A DNA stretch of 64,000 bases from DATAEG01 sp963703085 (GCA_963703085.1 OY969789.1:682001-746000), one strand, 5' to 3'; positions 42,704-51,903 are shown, counted from the first letter of the stretch. A program made the numbers and translations. The notes: a model not told the origin generated them from the letters alone.

Positions 42704-42710
42704 CGGCGAC

Positions 42711-43454
42711 TCAGACTTCGATGACCTGGCCGGCTCGCGCCGCCGTCAACGGGCCGGCCCAGGTGGTTCTCGCATCGCTGAGCGCTGCGTCGACCGAGCC
42801 CCAGGCAGGCACGTGGGTGAGCACCAGGCGACCGACTTCGGCCCGGTGGGCGTGTGCACCGGCAGCCGCGCCGGTCAAGTGCAGGTCCGCAACGGACTCG
42901 GGGCCGCCGGCCCAGCCCGCCTCGGCCAGCAGGACGTCCGTGCCGCGGGCGAGCTCGACCAGCGCTTCGGTCGGTCCGGTGTCGCCGGTGAAGACCAACG
43001 ACCGGCCGCCGTGCTCGAGGCGCACCGCATGCGTCTCGACCGGATGGTTCATCCGGGCGAAGCGCGCGGCGAACGGACCGATCGGCCCGTCCGCGGGGGC
43101 CCGGAAGTCGAACAGTGCGGCCAGCTGCGCCTCGTCGGTCTCCGGACCGCAGGCAGCCGCGACCCGGCTCAGCGCACCGTCCGGGGCGTAGACCGGGATG
43201 GGTCCGGGCGGGCGCGTCGGACCGTACTGCAGGATTACGCCGAGCGCCGTGAGGTCCAAGCAGTGATCGGAGTGCAGATGGCTGATCACGATCGCGTGCA
43301 CTGTCGACGGATCCAGGTAGCTCTGCAAGGGCCCGGCCGCACCTTGGCCCAGGTCGAGCATGACCGTGACGCCGTCGGCTTCGACGAGGTAGCAGGACGC
43401 CGGCGAATCAGGCCCCGGACCGCTGCCGCTGCAGCCGACGACGGTGAGCCTCAC
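42711..43454 (-). CDS. MBL-fold cyclic nucleotide phosphodiesterase (Rv1339-like)
   Basis: The metal site of this 247-residue protein is HLHSDHCLD with later VFTGDTGPTEAL and LTHVPAW. Blocks MRLTVVGCSGSGPGPDSPASCYLVEADG match the Rv1339 family, reported as an atypical cAMP phosphodiesterase. GTG 43454 overlaps the stop of murI (GTGA). The gene order murI-Rv1339 is conserved. Confidence 0.88.
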   Translation of the reverse strand: MRLTVVGCSGSGPGPDSPASCYLVEADGVTVMLDLGQGAAGPLQSYLDPSTVHAIVISHLHSDHCLDLTALGVILQYGPTRPPGPIPVYAPDGALSRVAAACGPETDEAQLAALFDFRAPADGPIGPFAARFARMNHPVETHAVRLEHGGRSLVFTGDTGPTEALVELARGTDVLLAEAGWAGGPESVADLHLTGAAAGAHAHRAEVGRLVLTHVPAWGSVDAALSDARTTWAGPLTAARAGQVIEV

Positions 43455-44257
43455 TGAGCCGCGGCCGCTTGTGCCAGCTGCGGGCCCAGGAACCGGTGAC
43501 TCAGCCGCGCGAACGGCTCCAGAGCACCGGTTGGTGTGAACGAGTGCGTCGGTGGCGGTGCGTCGTCGGAGCGCAGCAAATCGAGTCTGGCCAGCACGCG
43601 GTAGACGTCCTGCGCGGTCTCCTCGGCGCTGGACACCAGCGTCACGTTAGGTCCCAGCACGGTGGCCAGCAAGCCGGTCAGCAGCGGGTAGTGCGTACAG
43701 CCGAGAATCAACGTGTCGATGTCCGCGGTGGTCAACGGCGTCAGATAGGACTCAGCGAGCCCGAGCAGCTGCCGGCCACTGGTCACTCCGCGTTCCACGA
43801 ACTCGGCGAAGCGCGGACAGGCGGCGCTGGACAGCGTCACGCCGGCCGCGGCGGCACACGCGTCGTCGTATGCGCCGCTGTTGATGGTGGCCCGCGTGCC
43901 GATCACACCGACCCGGCCGGACCGCGTGGTGGCGATGGCCCGCCGCACCCCGGGGAGAATCACCTCGACCACCGGCACTGCATACCGCTCTCGGGCGTCG
44001 CGCAGGCATGCGGCGCTGGCACTGTTGCAGGCAATCACCAGCATCTTCACCCCGGACCCGACGAGCTCGTCCATCACCGCGAGGGCGTTGTGCCGCACCG
44101 CGGCGATCGGCAGGGGCCCGTACGGCGCGTGCGCCGTGTCGCCGACGTAGCGCAATTGCTCATGCGGTAGCTGGTCGTTGATCGCCCGAGCCACGGTCAG
44201 CCCGCCAACACCGGAGTCCATCACCCCGATCGGGGCGTCGATGTCAGCTGTCGGCAT
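43451..44257 (-). CDS. murI: Glutamate racemase
   Basis: This 268-residue enzyme makes D-glutamate for peptidoglycan. Motifs: IGVMDSGVGGLTVARA, the catalytic cysteines in VIACNSASAACL and LILGCTHYPLL. It starts at ATG 44257, inside the end of the rhomboid gene by 14 bp, and is coupled to the Rv1339-like gene. Confidence 0.95.
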   Translation of the reverse strand: MPTADIDAPIGVMDSGVGGLTVARAINDQLPHEQLRYVGDTAHAPYGPLPIAAVRHNALAVMDELVGSGVKMLVIACNSASAACLRDARERYAVPVVEVILPGVRRAIATTRSGRVGVIGTRATINSGAYDDACAAAAGVTLSSAACPRFAEFVERGVTSGRQLLGLAESYLTPLTTADIDTLILGCTHYPLLTGLLATVLGPNVTLVSSAEETAQDVYRVLARLDLLRSDDAPPPTHSFTPTGALEPFARLSHRFLGPQLAQAAAAQ

Positions 44258-44963
44258 CAGAACCGGCTGCCGACTTCCGTCCCAGCCTGAGGGCGAGGTA
44301 GCGGTCGTCGCCCTTGCGCGGATGCAACCACCAGGCGGCCAGAACTCCGGCGACGAAGCCGCACAGGTGAGCTTGCCAGGCCACGTAGTCGTGGGACGAG
44401 GTGGGCAGCAGGCCGGTGAAGAGGCCGCCGAAGAACAGCAACATCCCGGCAGCGACGAGGATCCACACGATGCGGCGGGTGAACACAGCCCGGCCCACCA
44501 GGTACCCGAGCCAGCCGAACACCAGCGCGCTGGCACCGACGATCGTGGTGGACGGACCCACCACCCACGTCAGCGCACCGCCGAGCACCATGATCATCAG
44601 CGTGCCGAGCAGGAACTCCCGAGTACCGCCGACGAGCACCACCCAGCCGACGATGAGAAACGGGAACATGTTCGCCAGCAGGTGCCCGGCATTCGCATGC
44701 AGGAACGGCATCGTCACGATGCCCTCCAGCCCGGACACGATCCGCGGCTTCAACCCGAACCGGTCGAGATGATGGCTGTCAGTCTCGTTGATGATCTCGA
44801 TGACCCACAGCGCGGCGGTGATGGCCAGCATGATCGCCAGCGATCCGCTCCAGGTCTGGTGATCGAAGCGCCGCGCGATGACCTTCAGCCTGCCGTCACG
44901 CCGGGTGGGCTCGATCGGTGCGGTCACGGCGTCCAGCGTAGTTACTCCGTCCCCCGACTCCAT
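44244..44963 (-). CDS. Rhomboid family intramembrane serine protease
   Basis: This 239-residue protein has six helices. The catalytic serine is in VGASALVFGWLGY (GxSx with A instead of the usual second G), and the histidine is in WQAHLCGFVAGV; HANAGHLLANM lies earlier. It resembles Rv1337 in position and pattern. ATG 44963 lies at the edge of a palindrome and lacks a ribosome site; GTG 44927 is a plausible alternative. Confidence 0.86.
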   Translation of the reverse strand: MESGDGVTTLDAVTAPIEPTRRDGRLKVIARRFDHQTWSGSLAIMLAITAALWVIEIINETDSHHLDRFGLKPRIVSGLEGIVTMPFLHANAGHLLANMFPFLIVGWVVLVGGTREFLLGTLMIMVLGGALTWVVGPSTTIVGASALVFGWLGYLVGRAVFTRRIVWILVAAGMLLFFGGLFTGLLPTSSHDYVAWQAHLCGFVAGVLAAWWLHPRKGDDRYLALRLGRKSAAGSDADS

Positions 44964-45013
44964 GATGATCAAGGCGAGATGAGGGCGATAGCCCTCATTT
45001 CGCCTTGATCATC
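44964..45013. repeat. Palindrome, GATGATCAAGG family, copy 3
   Basis: Arms begin GATGATCAAGGCG as in the other copies but the inner part differs (AGATGAGGGC), with a GATA loop. It lies after the cysM stop codon and touches the rhomboid start. Confidence 0.88.
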
Positions 45014-45020
45014 GGGGCGC

Positions 45021-45980
45021 TCAGGCCCAGAGCTGGCCTTCCAGCTTCGCGGAGGCCTGCTGCAGCGATCCCTCGTAGGCGCCGGTGGACAGGTACTTCC
45101 AGCCGCCGTCGCAGACGACGAAGGCGATGTCCGCGCGCTCGTTCCGGGCCCCCACCCGGTCGGCGACGCCCAGGGCCGCGTGCAGGATCGCGCCGGTCGA
45201 GATGCCGGCGAAGATCCCCTCGTGCTCGACGAGTTCCCGGGTGCGCCGCAGCGCATCGTAGGAGGTGACCGAATACCGGGTGCTCAGCACACCCTCGTCA
45301 TAGAGTTCCGGGACGAAGCCCTCGTCGATGTTGCGCAGCCCGTAGACCAAGTCGCCGTAGCGCGGTTCGGCGGCGACAATCTCGATGTCCGGCACCTTTT
45401 CGCGCAGGAACCGTCCAGCGCCCATCAACGTACCGGTGGTGCCGAGACCTGCTACGAAGTGCGTGATCGTCGGCAGGTCGCGCAGCAGCTCCGGGCCGGT
45501 GCCGTCGTAGTGCGCCTGTGCGTTCGCCGGGTTGCCGTACTGGTAGAGCATCACCCAGTCGGGGTTCTCCGTGGCCAGCCGCTTGGCCAGCGCGACGGCC
45601 TCGTTCGAGCCGCCGGCGGCCGGCGACAGGATGATGCGCGCGCCGTACATCTCCAGCAGCGCCCGGCGCTCGGCGGACGTGTTCTCCGGCATGACGCAGA
45701 CCAGCCCGTACCCGCGCAGCCGGGCCACCATGGCCAGCGAGATACCGGTATTGCCCGACGTGGGCTCCAGGATTGTCGAACCGGGCGTCAGCCGGCCACT
45801 GCGCTCTGCGTCTGCCACCATCGCGAACGCGGTTCGGTCCTTGATCGATCCGGTCGGGTTGCGGTCTTCGAGCTTGGCCCAAAGCCGCACCGGGTTCGGC
45901 CCGGTCCACCGCGGCGAGAGCCGGGGCAGCCCTACCAGCGGCGTATCGCCGACCGAGTCGAGCAGTGAGTCGTATCTCAT
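45021..45980 (-). CDS. cysM: O-phosphoserine sulfhydrylase CysM
   Basis: This 319-residue PLP enzyme makes cysteine from O-phosphoserine using CysO-thiocarboxylate. The PLP lysine is in NPTGSIKDR, phosphate-binding in EPTSGNTGISL, and the glycine loop in GLGTTGTLMG. The C-terminal EGQLWA tail, which in M. tuberculosis CysM folds over the site, is retained. Neighbours cysO and mec complete the module. Confidence 0.96.
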   Translation of the reverse strand: MRYDSLLDSVGDTPLVGLPRLSPRWTGPNPVRLWAKLEDRNPTGSIKDRTAFAMVADAERSGRLTPGSTILEPTSGNTGISLAMVARLRGYGLVCVMPENTSAERRALLEMYGARIILSPAAGGSNEAVALAKRLATENPDWVMLYQYGNPANAQAHYDGTGPELLRDLPTITHFVAGLGTTGTLMGAGRFLREKVPDIEIVAAEPRYGDLVYGLRNIDEGFVPELYDEGVLSTRYSVTSYDALRRTRELVEHEGIFAGISTGAILHAALGVADRVGARNERADIAFVVCDGGWKYLSTGAYEGSLQQASAKLEGQLWA

Positions 45981-46019
45981 GTCCGCCTCAGAAAATCGCG
46001 CTCAGTCCACATGGCCGGC

Positions 46020-46295
46020 TCAGCCCCCGGCGACGGCCGGCAGGATCGTCACGGCGTCGCCGTCCTTGAGCGGGGTGTCCAGCGAGCCGGTGAACCGGAC
46101 GTCCTCGTCGTTGACGTAGACGTTGACGAACCGGTGCAGGCTGCCCTCGTCGGTCAGCAGCCGGCCCTTCAGGCCTTCATGCCGGGAGTCGAGATCGTCG
46201 ACGAGCGCGCTGAGCGTGTCGCCGGATGCCTCGACGTTCTTCTCACCACCGGTGTAGGTCCGGAGAATGGTGGGGATCTTGACCTGGATGGCCAT
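46020..46295 (-). CDS. cysO: Sulfur carrier protein CysO (MoaD/ThiS fold)
   Basis: This 91-residue ubiquitin-like protein ends in AVAGG, so it can be activated as a thiocarboxylate. VKIPTILRTYTGGE, FVNVYVNDEDVRF and LKDGDAVTILPAVAGG match CysO. ATG 46295 has AGGAG upstream. It lies 39 bp before cysM, with which it forms the cysteine pathway; mec lies 283 bp upstream. Confidence 0.93.
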   Translation of the reverse strand: MAIQVKIPTILRTYTGGEKNVEASGDTLSALVDDLDSRHEGLKGRLLTDEGSLHRFVNVYVNDEDVRFTGSLDTPLKDGDAVTILPAVAGG

Positions 46296-46578
46296 CGCAA
46301 TGCGCTCCTGGTGTGAATGATGCGTTCGACAAGGAAAAAAAGGTGCGTCAGTGAGGTGAACACCGGGCGGCGGCAGATTCGTCCCGCACACAGGGCGGAG
46401 CTGCAGTGCCGGAGCACCCGGCGAGAGGGGTCAGCGACAGTCGTAGACGACTTCGGCCACCGTGTGGGCAAGCAGGACGCGCTCGATGCTGATCTCATGC
46501 AGTGCCGGATTGCTCTTCGCGCGAGCGCTCATCGCTGGATTCGCTCCGCTCCTCGCTCGCTGGCGCTCGCTGCGATGC

Positions 46579-46998
46579 TCACTCATAGCGATCGACCACC
46601 TCGACTGGTTCCTCAGTCACTTTACCGTCCACGATGCGGTAGGAGCGAAAGTCGACGGCCGGCTCGAGGTCCCGGGTGGATACCAGCACATAGTGCGCCC
46701 CGGGTTCCTGCGCCAGCGAGATGTCGGTCCGCGACGGGTAGGCCTCGGTGGCCGTGTGCGAGTGATAGATGACGACCGGCTCCTCGCCGAGCTGCTCCAT
46801 CTCCTTGTACAGGGTGAGCAGTTCCTGGCTGTCGAACTCGTAGAAGGTCGGGGACATCGCCGCGTTGAGCATCGGGACCAACCGGGTCGGGCGGTCGCTG
46901 CCCTCGGGGCCGGCCACCACGCCACATGCCTCGTCCGGGTGGTCCCGGCGGGCGTGCGCGAGGATCGCGTCGTACGTCGCCCGCTCGATGCTCAGCAC
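46579..46998 (-). CDS. mec: CysO-cysteine peptidase Mec (JAMM/MPN)
   Basis: This 139-residue zinc peptidase releases cysteine from the CysO-Cys adduct. The JAMM motif is E in DEACGVVAG plus HSHTATEAYPSRTD. The rest (SPTFYEFDSQELLTLYKEME) matches Mec. GTG 46998 starts it. The 283 bp to cysO hold an A8 tract and no gene I can support. Confidence 0.93.
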   Translation of the reverse strand: MLSIERATYDAILAHARRDHPDEACGVVAGPEGSDRPTRLVPMLNAAMSPTFYEFDSQELLTLYKEMEQLGEEPVVIYHSHTATEAYPSRTDISLAQEPGAHYVLVSTRDLEPAVDFRSYRIVDGKVTEEPVEVVDRYE

Positions 46999-47055
46999 AC
47001 TCTGAGGTTAGCGGCCTGACCGCCTGGGTCGTTTGTGGCGGTTAGTCTGCCTGCC

Positions 47056-47271
47056 GTGACTTCCCAGCCCGCGGATGCCGACCAGCCCTCCGCTCGCTCC
47101 GACCGGCTCGGCTATGCAGTCGGTCTGGTACTGCTGATCGGCGGTGGCATCCTGTTCACCACCCCGGTGCTGAACTGGATCTGTGGGCCCGCCCTGATCG
47201 TCGTGAGCGTCGTCGTGGTCGGGCGGATCCAGGACGCGCTGGCCACCCGCCGTGAGCGGGGCAGCTCGTGA
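47056..47271 (+). CDS. Small two-helix membrane protein
   Basis: This 71-residue protein has helices at about 20-37 and 42-59 and a basic tail (ATRRERGSS). The fold or family is not recognised. GTG 47056 opens it and the TGA overlaps the GTG of the next gene (GTGA), so both are made together, probably in the membrane. Confidence 0.7.
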   Translation: MTSQPADADQPSARSDRLGYAVGLVLLIGGGILFTTPVLNWICGPALIVVSVVVVGRIQDALATRRERGSS

Positions 47272-48146
47272 GCTGGGCCGCCCACGAGCTGGAGAGCTAT
47301 GTCATCCAGAAGCATGTGAAGGTCAAGGTCTCCTACACCGCGGTGCTGCTCGGCTGTCTCGCTCCGGACCTGCTCACCAAGCTGCCGGTATACGGCATTC
47401 ATCTGGGTCCGTTGAACTTCACCGCCGAGCAACGGCCGTGGCGCTACCACCGGGGTTTCCCCGGCGTGGGCTTCACCCACACGATCTTCTTCGCCGTGGT
47501 GATCTCACTGGTCGTGCTGTGGGTGTTCAAGAGCCGGGAGTGGGCCGTCGGCCTGCTCGTCGGTACCGCCGCGCATGTGCTCACCGACATGTTCGACAGC
47601 GTCGGCACGATGGTTTTCTTCCCCTTCACCACCCAGCACTACACGACCGGGATGTGGGCCTACGCCGCGCAACAGGGCCGCTATGGCGATGCCGCCGCCT
47701 ACTACTCCAGTCTCGGCGGGGCGTGGGATCTGTTCTGGCTGTGCATCGCGCTGGCCAACTACAAGGCGCTGTCGCGCAGGTTCTTCTTCTCGACCGTCGT
47801 CACGTCCGACCCGTTCTGGCCGTGGCTGCGCCGCACGTTCCGGCTGTCGGACCGAACCCTGCTGGCGATGTACCGCTCCTATTTCTTCTACGGCGGCGGG
47901 CGCATTTTTGCGTGGTTCATCTGGGCCCGGTTGGTCAAACACGCGCCGCTGGATTTGAGCTGGGGCGGCCCGTACTGGGTGACCAAGGCACCCGGGCAGG
48001 ACGAGTCGTGGGTGGCTGCGGCGCGTAACACCGTGATCGGCATCGCCGGATTCGCCCTCGTCGGCTACCTGCTGGTGCGCTTCGTCTACACACCGCTGTG
48101 GCGACGCACGAAGGAGTACCAGGCACCTGAGCGGGCGACTACCTGA
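47268..48146 (+). CDS. YdjM/DUF457-like membrane metal-dependent hydrolase
   Basis: This 292-residue protein has several helices and metal-ligand-like residues of membrane-bound YdjM-type proteins: AAHELESY, CLAPDLLTK, FPGVGFTHTIFF and AAHVLTDMFDSVG. It is coupled to the preceding small membrane gene by GTGA. The substrate is unknown. Confidence 0.78.
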   Translation: MSWAAHELESYVIQKHVKVKVSYTAVLLGCLAPDLLTKLPVYGIHLGPLNFTAEQRPWRYHRGFPGVGFTHTIFFAVVISLVVLWVFKSREWAVGLLVGTAAHVLTDMFDSVGTMVFFPFTTQHYTTGMWAYAAQQGRYGDAAAYYSSLGGAWDLFWLCIALANYKALSRRFFFSTVVTSDPFWPWLRRTFRLSDRTLLAMYRSYFFYGGGRIFAWFIWARLVKHAPLDLSWGGPYWVTKAPGQDESWVAAARNTVIGIAGFALVGYLLVRFVYTPLWRRTKEYQAPERATT

Positions 48147-48830
48147 TCAACTGCGTGATATTTCGACGGCGGCGCGCGCCTCGTCGACCCAGTCGGTAAC
48201 CAATCCGTCGATGCCCATCTGAATCGCAGGCGCGTGATCGGCCGGCGAACGGATCCATGCATAGGCGCGCATGCCGCGCTGGTGTGCGGCCTCGACAAGG
48301 TAGGAGCCGATGACCTCGGGATGCAGGCTCACCGCCGACGATCCGCAGGCTGCTGCGTCATCGAGGTATTGCAGGGTGTCGTTGCGGCCGTAGCCGTTCG
48401 GCAACAACGCCAGTTCACCGAACTCGGCACGGCGCGCCAGGCCGGCCACCTGGGTGCGATCCCGGCACCACAGTGCGATGGCGCTGGGCGCAGGAGCGTG
48501 GTCCAGGCAGAACGCCGCGACCGCCGCAAGCTGGCCGGCGCGCTTCACGTCCAACACGATCGGCAGGTCGAGACCGGGCGGCAGCGGCTCGGTGAGGATC
48601 TGCTCCAGCCGGGCCAGGAAGGACAGCGCGCGCGCCGACGACCAGGGCACCACATGCGGGACCAGGCCATGCCACTGCAGGCCGTCGTGGGCGAGGACCG
48701 GCACGCCGTCCCGACTCAATCGGACGTCCAGCTCCGCGGCGTCCGCTCCGGTGCCGAGCGCGTCGTGAAACGCGCCGAGAGAGTTCTCCCGGTGCGCGTC
48801 GTGCCGACCCCGATGCGCGATGATTCGCAT
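48147..48830 (-). CDS. Glycerophosphodiester phosphodiesterase
   Basis: This 227-residue TIM-barrel enzyme has HRGRHDAHRENSLGAF, AAELDVRLSRDGVPVLAHDG and a late WIRSPADHAPAIQMGIDGLVTDW. It releases glycerol 3-phosphate from diesters. Its stop is one base from the convergent neighbour, and its ATG overlaps the stop of the SDR (TGATG). Confidence 0.9.
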   Translation of the reverse strand: MRIIAHRGRHDAHRENSLGAFHDALGTGADAAELDVRLSRDGVPVLAHDGLQWHGLVPHVVPWSSARALSFLARLEQILTEPLPPGLDLPIVLDVKRAGQLAAVAAFCLDHAPAPSAIALWCRDRTQVAGLARRAEFGELALLPNGYGRNDTLQYLDDAAACGSSAVSLHPEVIGSYLVEAAHQRGMRAYAWIRSPADHAPAIQMGIDGLVTDWVDEARAAVEISRS

Positions 48831-49579
48831 CAGCCGCGCCCGACGAAGGGCATCGCGCTGGGCATCACCGTGATCGTCGCGACGTTGGCGGACAGCGGTA
48901 GGCCGGCCATGTAGACCACGGCCCGCGCGACGTCCTCGACGGCGATTCGCGGCTCGGAGCGCAGACTTCCGTCGGCCTGCGGCACCCCGCCGGTCATCGC
49001 GGTGGTCATGTCGGTTGCCGCGTTGCCGATGTCGATCTGACCGCAGGCGATGCTGAACGCCCGGCCGTCCAGCGACGTCGACTTCGTCAGGCCGCTCACC
49101 GCGTGCTTCGTCGCGGTATAGGCAGCCGACTTCGGCCGTGGCGAGTGTGCGGAGATCGAGCCGTTGTTGATGATCCGCCCGCCCTGCGGCTGCTGGCGGC
49201 GCATCACCCGGAACGCCTCACGGGTACAGAGGAAGACCCCGGTCAGGTTCACCGCGACGACCGCCGTCCACTCCGCAAGCGGGATCTCGTCCATCTCACG
49301 TGCCGGCCCGCCGATTCCAGCGTTGTTGAACAGCAGATCCACTCGGCCGTGCTCGTCGACCGTGCTGGCGAAGAGCCGCCGCACGTCCTGCTCGTCGGTG
49401 ACATCGGCGACGCACACGCTTACGCGATCGTGCTGATCGGCCACCGCCTGCAGCGCGTCGCGCCGGCGGCCGGCCACTACGACGGACCAGCCCTCGGCAG
49501 CCAGGGCGAGCGCGACGCCGGCGCCGATCCCGCTGCCTCCGCCGGTAACGACCGCGACACCGGCAGCTGCTTCGACCAT
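48830..49579 (-). CDS. SDR family oxidoreductase
   Basis: This 249-residue classical SDR has cofactor motif VVTGGGSGIGAG, NNAG, and catalytic NGSISAHSPRPKSAAYTATKHAVSG (S-Y-K). The pattern VCVADVTDEQD suggests NAD(H) use. The substrate is unknown. ATG 49579 follows AGGAGG. It is coupled to the GDPD gene and divergent from the SMP-30 gene. Confidence 0.9.
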   Translation of the reverse strand: MVEAAAGVAVVTGGGSGIGAGVALALAAEGWSVVVAGRRRDALQAVADQHDRVSVCVADVTDEQDVRRLFASTVDEHGRVDLLFNNAGIGGPAREMDEIPLAEWTAVVAVNLTGVFLCTREAFRVMRRQQPQGGRIINNGSISAHSPRPKSAAYTATKHAVSGLTKSTSLDGRAFSIACGQIDIGNAATDMTTAMTGGVPQADGSLRSEPRIAVEDVARAVVYMAGLPLSANVATITVMPSAMPFVGRG

Positions 49580-49631
49580 CTGATCCTCCTGCGGTGTCAC
49601 GCTTCCGGGACGGCTCTGTCATCATCCTGCC

Positions 49632-50609
49632 GTGCCCTTCCCGCCTCTGCCCGCCGCTCGCTGGGCCGGCGCGCCGCAGCGCTATCCCGATCCGGCCGTG
49701 CGCGTCCTGGACCCTCGCTTCGAGCCGTACGTTCTGCAGAACGCGGCGGTGCACCGGCTGGCGGCCGGGGACCGTTGGGCCGAAGGGCCGGTCTGGTTCG
49801 GCGATCACCGATGCCTGGTGTGGAGCGACATCCCGAACAACCGGATGCGCCGCTGGGACGAACAGAGCGGCGCAGTGTCGGTGTTCCGCAGTCCGTCCCA
49901 GTACGCCAACGGCAACACCCGCGACCGGGAGGGACGGCTGGTCACCTGCGAGCATCTCACCCGCCGGGTGACTCGCACCGAGCTCGACGGCACCATCACC
50001 GTCCTGGCGGACCACGTCGACGGGACGCCGCTGAACGCGCCAAACGACGTGATCGTCGCCGCGGACGGCGCGGTGTGGTTCAGCGATCCGGGGTACGGCT
50101 CGATGTCCGACTACGAGGGACGCCGCGGCCCCCTCGACCTGCCCCGTGCCGTCTACCGGCTCGACCCGGTGTCCGGTGAACTGCGCGCGGCCGTCACCGA
50201 CTTCGACGGCCCGAACGGACTGTGCTTCTCGCCCGACGAGTCGCTGCTCTATGTCGTCGACTCGGGCACGACGAAGAGCATTCACGTGTACGACATGGTC
50301 GACGGCCTGCCCGTTGCCGGACGGGTGTTCGCGCCGATGGATCCGGGCACGTCCGACGGTGTGCGGTGCGGTCCGGACGGCACGGTGTGGGCCGCGGCTG
50401 CCGGCGGCGGCGAAGGGTACGACGGGGTACACGTCTTCGCGGTGGACGGCACACTGATCGGTCAGATCGTCTTGCCCGAGATGTGCGCCAACCTGTGCTT
50501 CGGCGGGTCGGCCGGCAACCGGCTGTTCATGGCGGCCAGCCAGTCGATCTACTCGGTGTTCCTCAATCTGCCAGCGCCGCCGTCACCAGCGCGTCCTGCA
50601 ACCAGGTGA
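49632..50609 (+). CDS. SMP-30/gluconolactonase family protein
   Basis: This 325-residue six-bladed propeller has WAEGPVWFG, NAPNDVIVAADGAVWFSDPGYG, FDGPNGLCFSPDESLLYVVDSG and GVRCGPDGTVWAA, holding the divalent metal ligands E, N and D. It hydrolyses sugar lactones. GTG 49632 is used. The 3' end overlaps the DUF2017 gene by 47 bp. Confidence 0.9.
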   Translation: MPFPPLPAARWAGAPQRYPDPAVRVLDPRFEPYVLQNAAVHRLAAGDRWAEGPVWFGDHRCLVWSDIPNNRMRRWDEQSGAVSVFRSPSQYANGNTRDREGRLVTCEHLTRRVTRTELDGTITVLADHVDGTPLNAPNDVIVAADGAVWFSDPGYGSMSDYEGRRGPLDLPRAVYRLDPVSGELRAAVTDFDGPNGLCFSPDESLLYVVDSGTTKSIHVYDMVDGLPVAGRVFAPMDPGTSDGVRCGPDGTVWAAAAGGGEGYDGVHVFAVDGTLIGQIVLPEMCANLCFGGSAGNRLFMAASQSIYSVFLNLPAPPSPARPATR

Positions 50610-51027
50610 GCCATCCGTACAGCAACCGGCCGCGGTCCTCGGCGAAGGCAGGGTCTGCCGGGTCGTCGTCGGCGGTGACACCGATGCGGGTGCCGATCGC
50701 CAGCCGGATGTCGTTGACGGTGACGAGCCAGCGCTGCAGCGACTCCTCCTCGAGGCGCAGGTCGCCGCCGGACCCGGTGAGATCGGCGCGGCACATCCCG
50801 ATCCGCTCGACCCGTTGCTGGTCGACGTCGTCCTCGACCAGGTCGCGGAACTCCGCGGCCGCGTCGGCGTCCTCGTAGGCTGCTGGATGCAGCCGGTCCC
50901 ACACCTCGTCGCCGGGGCCGAGGCCGGCCAGCGCGGACTCCAGATCCTCGAACACCGCGTCCAGGGTCTGCGCCTCCGCAGAGCTCAGCCGGAGCCGTAC
51001 CGTGTCGCCGCGTCGAGTGAGTTTCAC
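50563..51027 (-). CDS. DUF2017 family protein (clpS partner)
   Basis: This 154-residue acidic helical protein reads LRLSSAEAQTLDAVFEDL, RLHPAAYEDADAAAEFRDLVEDD, and WLVTVNDIRLAIGTRIGVT. DUF2017 genes follow clpS in many actinomycetes, as here, 12 bp away. The function is unknown but the linkage suggests an adaptor role near Clp proteolysis. GTG 51027 is chosen. Confidence 0.87.
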   Translation of the reverse strand: MKLTRRGDTVRLRLSSAEAQTLDAVFEDLESALAGLGPGDEVWDRLHPAAYEDADAAAEFRDLVEDDVDQQRVERIGMCRADLTGSGGDLRLEEESLQRWLVTVNDIRLAIGTRIGVTADDDPADPAFAEDRGRLLYGWLTWLQDALVTAALAD

Positions 51028-51038
51028 GAAGCAGATCT

Positions 51039-51347
51039 TCAGCTGTCCTGGGACATGGTCGCCCACAGCCCGAAGCCATGCAGCTTCGCGACGTCGAGTT
51101 CCATGCGCTCGCGGGTGCCGGAGGACACCACTGCCTTGCCGCGCTCGTGCACGTCCAACATGAGCGCCGTCGCCTTCTGCTTGGAGTAGCCGAACACGGT
51201 CATGAAGACGTGCGTCACGTAGCTCATCAGGTTGATCGGGTCGTCCCAGACGATGGTGCGCCAGGGCCGGTCCAGCTCGACGACCTCGACGACCTGCGGC
51301 TCGGCCGTCTCTGTCATCCCGGATCGTTGCGGAGTCAGCGTGGCCAT
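51039..51347 (-). CDS. clpS: ATP-dependent Clp protease adaptor ClpS
   Basis: This 102-residue N-degron adaptor has IVWDDPINLMSYVTHVFMTVFGYSKQKATALMLDVHERGKAVV. The DD in WDD and the hydrophobic pocket around M40 and L61-equivalents recognise N-terminal Phe/Leu/Trp/Tyr. It starts at ATG 51347, with ATG 51317 possible. It is divergent from a membrane protein and upstream of DUF2017. Confidence 0.95.
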   Translation of the reverse strand: MATLTPQRSGMTETAEPQVVEVVELDRPWRTIVWDDPINLMSYVTHVFMTVFGYSKQKATALMLDVHERGKAVVSSGTRERMELDVAKLHGFGLWATMSQDS

Positions 51348-51399
51348 GGCCCCATAGTCCCACTTCTTCCCTACCGTCTCGCGCGGTTAGTCTGTCGCT

Positions 51400-51903
51400 G
51401 TGATGCAGCCCTACCCGCAGTCCCCCGGCTACCCGGCGGGGTATCCGTACCAGCTGCCCGCGGCCCGGCGGCCGGCCCCCAGCGTGCCCGGGCTGATCAT
51501 CGCCTCGGTCGGGGCAGCTGCCGCCATCATCGGCTTCTTCACACCGTGGTACAGCGCGAACGGCACGGACACCAAGCTCAAGGACATCGTCGCAGCCGTG
51601 AAACCGGACGGGGCACCCGGCTTGGCGCACGCCTGGTTCGGGGCACTCATGTGGGTGGTCTTCGGGCTTGCCGCGATTGCTGCGTTCCTGGCCGTGCTGC
51701 CCACCCCAGCCGGTACCGCCCTGCGCATCCTCGCTCCGCTGCTGGGCATTGTGGGCGCCGTCCTGGTGTATGCCGCGCTCAACTCGGTGACCAGCAAGAG
51801 CGACGCCAGCCCGTTCGACCACGCCGCCGTCGGGCTTTGGCTCACGCTGCTGGGCTTCGTCGTCGTGGGCGTCGGCGGCGCCTTCGGCGGATCCTCGGCT
51901 TGA
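51400..51903 (+). CDS. Four-helix membrane protein of unknown function
   Basis: This 167-residue protein has a Pro/Tyr-rich cytoplasmic start (QPYPQSPGYPAGYPY), then four helices at about 33-50, 84-104, 109-127 and 141-160. The loop after helix 1 (FFTPWYSANGTDTKLKD) resembles actinobacterial proteins of the same design. The role is unknown. It precedes pncB by 21 bp. Confidence 0.7.
   Translation: MMQPYPQSPGYPAGYPYQLPAARRPAPSVPGLIIASVGAAAAIIGFFTPWYSANGTDTKLKDIVAAVKPDGAPGLAHAWFGALMWVVFGLAAIAAFLAVLPTPAGTALRILAPLLGIVGAVLVYAALNSVTSKSDASPFDHAAVGLWLTLLGFVVVGVGGAFGGSSA

Noticed and set aside
46296..46578. Cysteine-rich leader peptide between mec and cysO
   Set aside because: Frames with CSSALCAG run on into cysO in another frame without a convincing start, stop or ribosome site. 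Only an A8 tract stands out.
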